Source of the DNA: Owenia fusiformis
Lineage: Eukaryota; Annelida; Polychaeta; Sabellida; Oweniidae
Direction: 5' to 3'
Length of the DNA: 64,000 bases
Assembly: GCA_903813345.2 (NCBI GenBank)
Contig: CAIIXF020000008.1
Span: forward strand, 27,204,822 to 27,268,821
The notes beneath the pieces are model-generated. The model searched no databases. It worked only from the letters and a program-made list of their open reading frames with translations, and had not been told where the DNA came from. Positions 1-10,240 of the stretch are shown here, piece by piece; positions within the stretch are counted from its first letter, which is position 1, and every line of letters begins with the position of its first letter. The position numbers and the translations under genes are program-made.

Positions 1-1797
1 GAAAGCTCTTACATTATTCAATTTTGGCGGGACACTAATTAAATGGGTAAAAACCTTTTACAAAAATGCTCAAACATGTATAACAAATAATGGGTATCAA
101 TCAACTATGTTTTCACCATCCAGGGGAGTCCGTCAAGGATGCCCCCTATCGGCATACCTTTTCAAAATCGTAGCGGAAATACTAGCCATATCTATTAGAC
201 AAAATAACGAAATTGGAGGCATTCTCTTAAATAATACCGAAGTAAAAATTTCAATGTTTGCTGATGATACAACTTTTTTCATGAACTCCATAGCATCAAC
301 CGAAAGAGCCCTTCAGATTTTAAGAACCTTTTCAGAAATTTCTGGCCTTTAGCCCAACTTTCAAAAAACAGAAGGTAGGTGGTTAGGACAATTTAAAACA
401 AATCCTCCACAAATTGTACCCAAAAGTCTTGTATCGGAAATTAAAATTAACAATGAATCTTTCTACACACTCGGAGTGTGGTTTAGCCATAATATAGATG
501 AACGGAACGATCGTAATTTTTCCCCTAAAATCAAAGCTATAGAAAACTTGTTTAAAATATGGGAATGGACTTTCAAAACTAACTTACTTAGCATCAATAA
601 TACTTGTACCAAAGCACATCATCAATAAAGTTCAAAAGATCATTAACAATTTTCTGTGGAACAAAAAACCTCCACTTATCAGTAATTTAACAACTATAGG
701 CAAAATAGAAAAAGGTGGGATCAAAAGTTTACATTTTGAGTCGCAAATAAAAGCATTACAAATTCAATGGGTAAAAAGGCTATTCCAAAGCAAATCTTGC
801 AAATGGAAACAATATTTTTACAGTTTCTTTCCAAATCTACAGCCTGAGGCAATCTTTCAATCTAAATTTCCAGTAGAAACCTTGTCTAGATTACCACCTT
901 TTTACTTCAGTATTATGGAAACATGGAGATCTTTACATAATAAAGAGCCATATAATAAGGAACTCGCCTTAAATGAGTATATTTGGAACAATGATTTTAT
1001 AAAAATTAATAATCGAACAGTGAGTTATGCTAATTGGACAAACTCTGCCAAGATTTGGGACGAATTCAAAATTTTCTTCAATGTTGATTTAACAAATAAA
1101 GATATTATTATAGGAAAATTAGATGAAGAAAACGAGGATAAAACTAAAGCCATAAATTTTTGTATCTTGTATACAAAAAGTCTAATACATAAATCAAGAC
1201 TGATTAAAACTAAAATCACCTTTATCCAAATAAAGGAAATCATAAAATATAAAATCAAAGATGAACAAAACATCGCAAATTTAAATGATATGCAAGAAAC
1301 CTTCAATAAGACTTGGAGATGGGTTATTGAACTATTAAGCCAATAACTCTGTATTATATTTAATGTATGGAGTATATATTATAAAACTGTGGTAACCTAT
1401 ATGTTATGTTATTACAGACTATTGTGCAATTGTGATGTAAACATTTGTAAATTATATTGTTTGGAAACTCTCTGTACACATGGAGATGAGCTGTTGAAAA
1501 TAGTATCTATTTGTAAAATGTAAAATAATTATATCATATATTTAAGGTATGGAGTATATATTATAAAACCATGGTAACCTATATGTTCTTGAAGACTATT
1601 GTGCTATTGTGATGTAAATATTTGTAAATTACATTATTTGGAAATCCTCTGTACATGGAGATGAGCTGTTCAAAATAGTATCTATTGTAAAATGTTAAAT
1701 AATTATATGAACATGTATGTATATCATGTATGATGTATGTGTAAGATCCAATAATAAAAAAAAATAATAAAAAAATAAATAAAAAAATAAAAAAAGG
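1..1797 (+). mobile_element. Decayed LINE (L1/Tx1-type non-LTR retrotransposon), 3' part
   Basis: A reverse-transcriptase reading frame enters from the left edge and is open from base 2. It carries the hallmark block RGVRQGCPLSAYLF followed by FADDT, the polymerase active-site motif (usually Y/FADD), at about 254-268. An in-frame TAG at 350-352 interrupts it. The same frame continues as PNFQKTEG and onwards to a second stop near 628. The homologous C-terminal part then resumes in another frame at about 597 (LVPKHIINKVQKIINNFLW) and runs to a stop at 1344-1346, which implies a frameshift or small deletion near 590-600. The region around 880-1080 (LPPFYFSIMETW, then a W-rich stretch) resembles the C-terminal region of L1/Tx1-clade LINEs. 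A 3' UTR and an A-rich tail with AATAAA-like units follow. The element is inactive as seen, and its 5' half is outside the window. The clade assignment is from motif recall, not a search. Confidence 0.85.
1365..1712 (+). repeat. Tandem duplication in the LINE 3' UTR (two ~180-bp units)
   Basis: Two consecutive units begin with GTATGGAGTATATATTATAA, at 1365 and at 1547. Both contain the same order of landmarks: GGTAACCTATATGTT, GACTATTGTGC, TTGTGATGTAAA, CTCTGTACA and ATGGAGATGAGCTGTT. The second unit is slightly shorter because of small deletions. The differences between units are scattered, so the duplication is not very recent or belongs to the source element. It lies between the LINE stop codon and the A-rich tail (about 1750-1797). 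Confidence 0.8.
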
Positions 1798-1881
1798 CCT
1801 GCTAATTTTCCCGTTGACTGTCATACAAATGCTTCGCTAGGTATGTAATTCAATATGCTATAATGTATAATATAATATCAG

Positions 1882-2018
1882 TATTACATTTCTCGATTGA
1901 TAGAACAACGACAGCACGAAAAGAAAGTTCAACTGGCCGAAACTCGGCGAGAAAGATCAATAGAGGAACAAAATCCTTTTGAGGAACTACTACCAAGAGC
2001 AAAGAAACTACTTAGAAG
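1882..2018 (+). CDS. Penultimate exon of the protease-like gene (charged helical segment)
   Basis: An open frame ends in a good splice donor (AAG|GTATGA, GT at 2019-2020). It encodes a charged, probably helical or coiled-coil stretch starting RLIEQRQHEKKVQLAE and ending PFEELLPRAKKLLR. The exon ends in phase 2 (AG), and the next exon begins with the G that completes an arginine codon, so the two join without a frame break. The acceptor is uncertain: an AG at 1880-1881 or at 1902-1903 both keep the frame, and an in-frame stop at 1873-1875 limits the exon on the left. No start codon is visible here, so earlier exons must exist. The LINE immediately upstream would then lie in the preceding intron in the sense orientation. 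Confidence 0.5.
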
Positions 2019-2337
2019 GTATGATATTATGCACATCCAAATGACATAATCATACATTTTTCTCTTTTTGACGGTTATGAGTCATGTCTATGTTTATTCA
2101 ATAATTTACATCGTCCAATCATTCTGAGATATTTGTAGTTCTACAATTTTCTTCAAATGAATAATTTTCAATTGTGTGATAAACTGTTGCATCATTTCCT
2201 CAATATCGTTCACGTATTGATATCAACTTGCATTTGGGCGTCTATCATGAATAAATAAGCTGGCGTACGTATGTAATTATAGTACGGGAATGGATTAGAG
2301 TCATTAGACTGTTATATGATAGCATCGTTTATTCCAG

Positions 2338-3487
2338 GATCCCCGAAGTTAAATTCTATGGGATGCGTGAAGATGGTTTCTACACAATCCACGTAGTTGA
2401 TGGGCAAATAGATAAAACAGAACGTTTTATCAAGAAGCATATACCTGGGTATAGGTTCAATTTTGTACCCTGGAGAAAAGAAGAACGACTCCAGCTTTTA
2501 GGATGTACGGGGGCGCCACTCCATATCAAGGATAAATATAACCCGATTTCTGAGTTTATAGACAATCCGTATGGAACTCTTGGTGGACTTGCTTCTAGTG
2601 TAGATCAAAATGTGTATGCGCTAACAGCTAACCATGTTGTTACAGCCAAAAGAAATCCTTTATTTGAACAGGAGTTTATTACTTGGTCAATGGATGATCA
2701 ATCTGATACACGTCCTATCGGAAAGGACGTTCCCTACCACATACCACTCAGACTTGATCCTGACGATCCCCTAGACGGTATTGATATTTCATGTGATGAT
2801 GATATTGTTTACGATGACGATGAAGGTGAAGATGATCCCCAATTTGACATTGCTTTGATCCAAATAAGCGATCAACATCAAGACATTAAGCAACAATGTG
2901 AACCCTGCTCTAAGTGCTGCACAAGAAAGCCCAAAAATACAGAACTTTTTGAAGGAAAAGTGTCAAAGTTGAGATCAATTCCCAGTGATGCAAATTCCGG
3001 CAAAATACTAAGTTTAGCATCTGGAGGTGAAATTAAAATAGGTAACGAGCGGGCATGGTGTCCTAATTTGGTTGTTATTCGCTCCGAAACAGATGATACT
3101 ACCTTTAGTGAACCAGGAGATAGTGGAACAATAGTGCAAATTCAGAGTGGTTCTTACGAGGGAGATCACAGCCCAGAATGCTTCATGATATTTGCAGGTT
3201 GGGAAGAAGAAAGTAGTTACAACACATGGGGATGCCAAGTTTCTCTTGCATTTAACTTGACTGATGCCTTGGATGATCTGAAGAAACTATACGGAGATGG
3301 AAATGAGTTCAAATTGTCCTGCTGTAAATCCACAAATGTAGAGGCAATTGGGCACCAAAATAATAATCCAATGAGTACAAAGAGCGTGAAAGAATATGGA
3401 AAACGATCAAAATCACCTGAGGGAATCGACCCTGAATTGCTCGAAAAGAGAATTAAGCTATCCAATCGCTATCTAACATCAGAATAA
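2338..3487 (+). CDS. Chymotrypsin-fold (PA clan) serine protease-like protein, terminal exon
   Basis: This exon starts after a TTTATTCCAG acceptor (AG at 2336-2337) and runs to TAA at 3485-3487. It encodes IPEVKFYG plus 374 residues counted from the methionine at 2363. Counting from that methionine, the three catalytic positions of the chymotrypsin fold are present in order. They are His91 in YALTANHVV (after GTLGGLASS), Asp162 in FDIALIQI, and Ser254 in EPGDSGTIV. The His-Asp interval is enlarged by a strongly acidic insert (about residues 131-159), and a cysteine cluster (CEPCSKCC, about 179-186) follows the Asp. No signal peptide, membrane segment or zymogen-type activation site is visible, and the preceding exon is charged and helical. 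A cytosolic or nuclear role is therefore more likely than a digestive or secreted one. The tail (about 336-374) is basic and polar with KRSKSPEG. Similar orphan trypsin-like domains occur in large invertebrate families, but I cannot name this one. The methionine at 2363 is unlikely to be the true start, because the frame continues through the upstream exon. The substrate is unknown. Confidence 0.8.
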
Positions 3488-5202
3488 AAACACGAGATTT
3501 ATGACACATGGAAGTTTTGGAACTTTTCAATTCTGTTCTTGAATTCAATGATACCCGACTCTTCCAGTACTTTTATGATACGGATTTGCTACAAGTAAAC
3601 TGAATACATTTGAGGAAATTGGCTTGAAGCAGCAAGTGATCCAGAGTTTCGTTCTGAAAAAAATTCGAAGATGCATTATGACAAATGACGTAGCCACAGT
3701 TCTCGACGTCTCTCTTTTTGATCTACATAAGGACACACAGTCTATAAAGTAGAATTGCACATGCAAAGAACATAAAGAGGGCACTTAAATCATTTACCAA
3801 ATCAAGACACTTTTCAGATACGATTTACACCATAATATTTCAAATAGATGTCAGGTCAATTCATATTTGATAGTTTAGTACATAATTCCTTCCTTGTAAT
3901 AAGGCCTTTAACTTCCCCTTTCCCTATAAATTGATATTAATCGATATCCTAAATCGCACTGGCCCTGGTTAATGCCAATTCAAACTCGGCATTATTTTTA
4001 CATCGGTTTTACAGGTTTTACCGTACCATGGAGATAATTGTCCCCTTCTATAGTGGTCCTGAGTGAGACCTCAAAGAGAGAATCAGATCTAGCGAGCAGG
4101 CCAACATAAAATTGTTTCAATTTTATAATATTTCTAGCTGATGTCATTCCTTGTCATGTCTATTTTCTAAAAATCCCCAAAGTGCACACTTCATTTCAGG
4201 AAAACTAAAGATTTTTACAATAATGTATTATTTTTCTATTTGGGAGAATTTAAACATTTTCACCCAGTTTTGTACTTTGAATTCATAATTACTTCACCAA
4301 TTAAAAACATATCATGAATCTTTTAGGAGATATTGTAATTGATAATAATGTATTATTCTCTATGTTTGCAACCTGGTTGTGACATTTTGTCATGGGGATG
4401 CTTTATTACTAATCTAATGTCATGCTTTTTTGTTGTAAGATTTTGTAGTTACCTGCTTCTATATTCGTATTATATTATTTGGGGGTGAGTCATGCTACAA
4501 TTCGCGCCCATTGCACCCCCTGGCTACGCCTATGGGCTTTAACAAACTTGAACCATGGGCTTTCAAGCTTGAAAGCCCATGCTTGAACTTAATGTATAAT
4601 TAAAAAGGGGAATATGACATTATTTTAGTTTGGTCACAAAATTACAAAACCGATGATTAATTGGAATATATCTTGGCCTGAATTCTTTAAAATCACAGGT
4701 TTCCATTCCGCGAATCATTCTTATGCACGGGGATTATTTTCTAGTCGAATTCTTCTTCTCAGAGAACATTAAAATGTCGGGTCTTGGAACATTGAAACGT
4801 CCACTCCTTTTTTGGACCACAACAGTAAATGAAGCGATCTGATTAGGAAGTAAATGTTCATTGTCATTTGGCATACCGATTACTCTCTGCAATAACACTC
4901 ATTAGATTTACAAAAACTCAGTGGTCGAAATTAATTTGCAAATCTTTCTTTATCAATTTAAACATGATGCTCGATATTACAGGAAATGGAAGGGATAAAA
5001 ATTCGTACATTTTTCTCATAATTCTATGTCATAGCCCTATCTATTTTATAAAAGCACCAACAATTCTGACTCTCTCCTGGATTATCCTGACACGTCCCCC
5101 TTTTCGATGATAAAAACTTGGAGAATTCTGCATATTAAATCTCCAATAATACATTTGGTCACATATCTTATTTTTTCAGATGACAAAATTAGGATCGCAA
5201 GA
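3488..5202. other. Noncoding DNA downstream of the protease-like gene
   Basis: No credible coding frame was seen. An AATAAA overlaps the stop codon of the upstream gene (3483-3488) and is probably not the working poly(A) signal. A stretch at about 4485-4540 (GCACCCCCTGGCTACGCC) resembles wording common in old interspersed repeats of animals. It is followed by the palindrome listed separately. Confidence 0.4.
4554..4581. repeat. Perfect 28-bp palindrome
   Basis: The left half CATGGGCTTTCAAG (4554-4567) is followed directly by its exact reverse complement (4568-4581). Shorter related words (TATGGGCTTT and AACTTGAA) flank it on both sides, so the region looks like a foldback with no spacer. Confidence 0.9.
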
Positions 5203-5566
5203 GAAATACTGTCATGCTATTTGAAATACTGTCATGCCATTTAACATATTGTCATGCTATTTGCAATACTGTCATGCTTTTGAAATACTGTCATGCTATT
5301 TGAAATACTGTCATGCCATTTAACATATTGTCATGCTATTTGCAATACTGTCATGCTTTTGAAATACTGTCATGCTATTTGAAATACTATCATGCTTTTT
5401 GAAATACTGTCATGCTTTTTGAAATACTGTCATGCTTTTGAAATACTGTCATGCTATTTAGAATACTATCATGCTTTTTGAAATACTATCATGCTTTTGA
5501 AATACTGTCATGCTATTTGAAATACTGTTGTGTCATGCTTTTGAAATACTGTCATGCTTTTTGAAA
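5203..5566. repeat. 20-bp minisatellite, about 18 copies
   Basis: The unit is GAAATACTGTCATGCTATTT with small variants (CATGCC, CATGCTTTTT, CATATTG). Copies 1-4 and copies 5-8 are identical as blocks of four (about 79 bp), which shows a higher-order duplication. The isolated word TGTCATGCTTTTTT at about 4428 may be a stray relative. Confidence 0.95.
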
Positions 5567-5697
5567 AGATTGACATTCTCTGTCCATTTTGATTCCTAAA
5601 TGATCACAAACACAATTCTAAAAGTGCACATTTGATGTTAATGTAAATGTTTTCAAAAATCATAATGAATTATGTGATAAGAATCCCAGCCTAAGCA

Positions 5698-5703
5698 AAT
5701 AAA
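5698..5703 (+). promoter_or_regulatory. Possible poly(A) signal AATAAA
   Basis: The hexamer is followed within about 20 bases by a G/T-rich stretch (TGATGTTGTATTGTTCTTC), the usual arrangement of a cleavage site. It could end the protease-like transcript about 2.2 kb past the stop codon, or belong to a repeat. Nothing else supports it. Confidence 0.2.
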
Positions 5704-5770
5704 ACACTTGTCATTAATGATGTTGTATTGTTCTTCATTGTTGATAGTTCCGAATGACTGTACGGCTGGT

Positions 5771-5884
5771 GTATGGCGGCCGTAGCTTCAAAAAATCGAT
5801 ATAGAAAATATACATGGGACTGCTTATCCCTCTATTTTATGCTGCATATCTCTCTCGATTTTGGGAAGCTACGGCCGTCGTACG
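5771..5884. repeat. Foldback (imperfect ~30-bp inverted repeat), MITE-like
   Basis: The left arm at 5771-5800 contains GGCCGTAGCTTC and AAAATCGA. The right arm at 5853-5884 carries their reverse complements (TCGATTTT and GAAGCTACGGCC) with a few mismatches. The spacer is about 52 bases. Weaker pairing continues outwards to about 5757 and 5894. Confidence 0.75.
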
Positions 5885-6868
5885 GTTGCCGTAGATTAAA
5901 AGTGACTAAGGCATGCTTCCTCGTCCTGTAATTGCATAAGTTAAACTAGAAACTAAAATGGTCTTAATACAAGTATCGCATTATCTGTAAGTATGTATCA
6001 TTTGATAGCAAGATGCTTGGATTTAATTTATAAGTCTTAGTAAGCTGATCTGAAAATATGGACTAATGAAGATATCAATCAAGCTCAGATGTTTGTATAT
6101 TATGCTAGAAGAATTATTATTTCTCAAAAATTAGAGAAACTCTAGTCGACTTTTCCAATCAACTAATACCAATAGTTGGAATTTAACCTCGTACTTGAAG
6201 AATTAATCAAACTTCTTCAAACGAGGAGATCTTATTTCGGCTAAAATAACCGTTCAATATGAATTCAGATCATCTCTCATTAAGTTCAGTCGGGTTTGTT
6301 TTCATCTTAATGAGTATAACATGACAGAGATAATGCAGAAAGTAATCGAACACCTTCTAGAATTTCAGCGAAACAATAGCTAAGATGGAATTAGATTTGC
6401 AGCAAGTTACCTCAGAGTAATTCAGCGAAAGGTTCGCCTCCCTTGCAGACCACCGTCGCATCTCAGACCGCTGAATTTTAATCAGAACATTAATTTCTTA
6501 ATCAAAATCAAATTTAGAATACACATATCTGGGGATTCCTGATTTGCAGCTGAGGAGTGTCTTCCAGCGACGGATTGAGTTCATTTATCACGTGGTTATG
6601 TGAATCATATATTTTGTCAAAACGCAAGAAAATGTAATAATTGCGTTAGGTGCAGTTCTATTTACAGTTGGACACTTCAGGTTCCTATGCCGTTTATGAA
6701 ACAATTTCACAATTTTATGAGACAAAAAGATAATGCGACATATATTATGTAATCCATCCTTTAGTAACACATATATTAAAAAAATGATGGAAAACAGTTA
6801 GCACAATTTGGGTACATAAAAGAAAATAATCTTAATGGTATTTTTGAAAACGTAAAATAATGAATAAT

Positions 6869-7001
6869 AGGGAGTTTAAGCTTGCAATTTATTTCACAAC
6901 CTAAACGTTTAACGGAGAATATTTAAGCGATGCATTTGTGTGAGCGATTGGTCATATGTATAGGCTGGAGTTTCGATTTTATATGCAAGCTTAAACTCCC
7001 T
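6869..7001. mobile_element. 133-bp MITE-like element with perfect 18-bp terminal inverted repeats
   Basis: The left terminus AGGGAGTTTAAGCTTGCA (6869-6886) is matched exactly by its reverse complement at 6984-7001. There is no coding capacity between. Both ends are flanked by AT-rich sequence (AAT on each side), so a short AT target-site duplication is possible but cannot be fixed. Size and structure fit a non-autonomous DNA transposon. The superfamily is unknown. Confidence 0.75.
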
Positions 7002-7996
7002 AATATCCCAAATTGACGTGACTGGCTGTTGACCAGAAACAAGACTTAACAAATTGTCTTATAATCATGAACATTGAACACTCAAAAGACAGACTTCAAT
7101 TCTCCCGAAAAAAGTATAATTCAAAACAAATTATCTTGTATTCATGAACACTAAAAATCTGCTAACCAATTCCATATCATGGCGATTATCACAAATGACA
7201 AATCACTAATGACAATAATAGATCTAGACATCAAAAGAAAATCGGCAGCGACTGACCAAAATGAGATGGATAAAATACTTCAGTGGGGAGGGTAGTCTAG
7301 AGAAGCGGTGTAGATAGTCTATTACGAGTATCGCAATTATTGACAATACGTCAACTTTCACGAAGAACATCGAGTGCAAATGCACGTGAACACATGCCGC
7401 GACACATAGGATATCATTCTAGATTTAATGTCATTATCTGTTAATTATGAATGGCAGTTCTGTGTATTTTGTCATCTGATATCCTACTTGGTAAATACTC
7501 CTCAAAGTGCTTTTTGTATAACTTAGGGAGCTTGAAATAATACTAAACATTCACCCTGTCAATTAAGTGAAGATTTCTCGACCATTTCCCACCTTACTGA
7601 TGGAATAGCGAACTTTCGAAATGAGTGATGTGGTGAGATTCACGGAGAGCCAACCCTCGGTCCCAACCTTCCTATTCTCTTTGGAAAATTGAAATAATAC
7701 ATTAATCTAAAATGGATGTGAGGTCTAGACATTATTGTGGATAATACTTGTAGTTTCTGATGATATAACGGTGTATATTTACAATTTCATTATTTGATTC
7801 ATAGATGGTCATATATCATAAACTAACAGTTGGGTTGAGCGCTTCTTTAATATTTTTAATGATTTACATCATGCATATTATAATATTATTCTCAGTCCAA
7901 TGGTGACATTCATTTGTAAACAAGTTACATTACAACTCAATTTATCTATTCAAATAATATCTCAATTGAACTGTAACAATTATCTACTCAATTTTA
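7002..7996. other. Noncoding, nothing recognised
   Basis: AT-rich sequence without a credible coding frame. A slightly less AT-rich patch at about 7240-7420 has no recognisable content. Confidence 0.3.
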
Positions 7997-8456
7997 TGTG
8001 TTCTGGTTGTAAACAATGATATACCCAAGCAATGGAATGGGTTTTGTTTGTAAGCAATGATGTACCCAAGCAATGATGTATGCTTCTGCTGATCAGATGC
8101 AAACAATGATGCACTTAATTAATGGAATGTGTTTCAGTAGTAAACAATGATGTACTCAAGCAATGAAGTGTGTTAAATGCGTTGACACGTTGAACGCAAT
8201 GATGTACTCAAGCAATGGAATGTGTTTCATTTGCAAACAATGATATACTCAACCAATGGAATGTGTTTCATTTGTAACTTGACGACGATGGATTCAAGAA
8301 ATGATATAGGTTATGTTTCCTCTTATCAGATGCAGACGGTGTTTTTCTCAAACAGGGAAAGACAGTGCATTTACTTTCAGTTTCTAAATTGTACTCAGAC
8401 AATGGGATGTGTTTTTGACACTTAACATTCAGCAATTGGAATGTGTTTTGTTGCAG
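7997..8456. repeat. Degenerate tandem repeat, ~40-bp units
   Basis: Units share AAACAATGATGTACTCAAGC followed by AATGGAATGTGTTTC. The copies are clearest at 8000-8275 and fade to about 8456. Spacing is irregular, which indicates an old array. Confidence 0.75.
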
Positions 8457-10069
8457 ACGATCAACTCCATAGCTCCACACACACACCGTGACACAACTGA
8501 AACCACTTTACATTCCAATATGAAACAACACAACCCAAACATGGCAAAGATAGATATTCAAACTGGTATGTAATACCAAAAATGTTTTGACATAAAATCC
8601 ATATTTTTCTTGTTGGAAGATCTGCCCGCAGTTCCTGTGTGGTCTGATTGCAAACATCTTTAGCTTCGTAAGTGGAGTTGTAGACACCAGTTTTCTCTAC
8701 CTGGTCGTATTTATAATTGTGTTAAAATCAATGAAATCCAATTAAAACATAAATTGCATATCTTGTACAAGGAGGGTAAAACAGATTCTGTCAATTTTGT
8801 GATTTATTAAAAATGACATATTCCTTTTTTATTCCTTGCGATAATGTAGGCATTTAAAACGATTACGTTATTATTCACATATTAACAATTATATTTTAAG
8901 TAATCTCTGTCGAAATCCGCGCCCACGCTTTCCTAGAAATCCGAATCTTTTTTCTAAAAAGAGAATTGAGATTTCTATTCAACTATAGGAATTGCTGAAA
9001 TTGCGGTTCAATGTCAAAATTCATTAAAAATGAAAAGGAGAGGGGCTAGGGAGGGTGGTGTTCCTCTTTTTGAGTTTTTGCCAGATAACCTTAAATTCGA
9101 AAAGGCTTACCTAGCGCCCAGAGACTAATAAGATATACATGTATTGTAGGCGAACCTCTCTTTGGAAGATCGCGAAAGTAAATCAAATGTAAAAGCTAAA
9201 ATTGCATTATCCTAAATGATGTCAGAACTGTTGAACTTAAAATGATGTGGGATAATCGGAGCAAAAAATTGAAAAATGTTGACAATTTTTTCGAAGCTTA
9301 CTATCAACTTGTTTCTATCCCTTTTAGCCCCCTTTGGTTCCCATTATTGTGTCATAAGATTAAATATTTCTAAAAATGATTGTCATTGATTTAATAGGTC
9401 TTTTCCGTTACTGTGCAGAATACTTGTAGACATTTACAGTACACCATGCATTCGCTTTACAGTTTATGTAACTGTGTTCAAAATCGCTGTCAAACCCGAT
9501 GTAAGTTTATTCCTCTCCGAATTGAAACAGTTCAAAGACTTCTATGTTCACCTAACACAAATATTTACCAGGAGTGATTATTTTGGTGGTGTAACTTGCA
9601 TCTTTCGTCGACAGTTCGAGGAGACAGAGCTCTATAAGATTGTTGTTCTTGAAATCTTAAGAAACTCAACTGTAAGGTGTTTGTTTCATTTCATGTAACA
9701 CAATACGTTGTTGCTCCATTATATATTTTCACTCCGAGTGGGATATTTCTAGAATTGGGAGAGTAACTAATTTGATGGAGCAATCTATGGAAAGTTCGAT
9801 ATCGAGAGCAAGAAACCGAATGAAACAAATGTTTTTAATTCAAGTTTTATTTGTTGTATTGACTGATGAACCTCTTCTGATTACAATGGTTCTTCCTGGC
9901 TGCCATTTCCCACAATGATGTACTCGTCATCGTATTGTTGCAAATGAGCATTTTTTTGTAAAAGTATTTATCAGGCAAAGCATCCAGAAAATCATATCCC
10001 TTTTTGAATATATGCAGATGGTAGATATCCAACTGAAGATATCCAATTATACATTATTCTGATCACTTT
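8457..10069. other. Noncoding, nothing recognised
   Basis: Scattered short open frames (for example 9474-9698) have no family motif and no codon pattern that sets them apart from the surrounding sequence. Confidence 0.3.
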
Positions 10070-10240
10070 TATTGTATTGAAATAGTTGTCCATCCCATGT
10101 GTTTATTGTACATTGGCCTTACTTCTGTTGTATTGAAACAGTTGTATATGTCCATCCAATACTATTGTATTGAAACAGTTGTCCGTCCCAGATGTGTATT
10201 ACATTGGCCCGATTACCTCTTTTTTACTGGAATAGTTATA
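10070..10240. repeat. Three degenerate copies of a ~60-bp repeat
   Basis: The words TTGTATTGAAACAGTTGT and GTCCATCC recur three times, and TACATTGGCC recurs twice. The copies are diverged. Confidence 0.65.

Noticed and set aside
3483-3488. AATAAA at the stop codon of the protease-like gene as the poly(A) signal
   Set aside because: It overlaps the stop codon, which would leave almost no 3' UTR, and no G/T-rich element follows closely.
5203-5566. CRISPR-like spacing of repeats
   Set aside because: The units are directly adjacent with no unique spacers, and the DNA is from an animal genome. This is a minisatellite.
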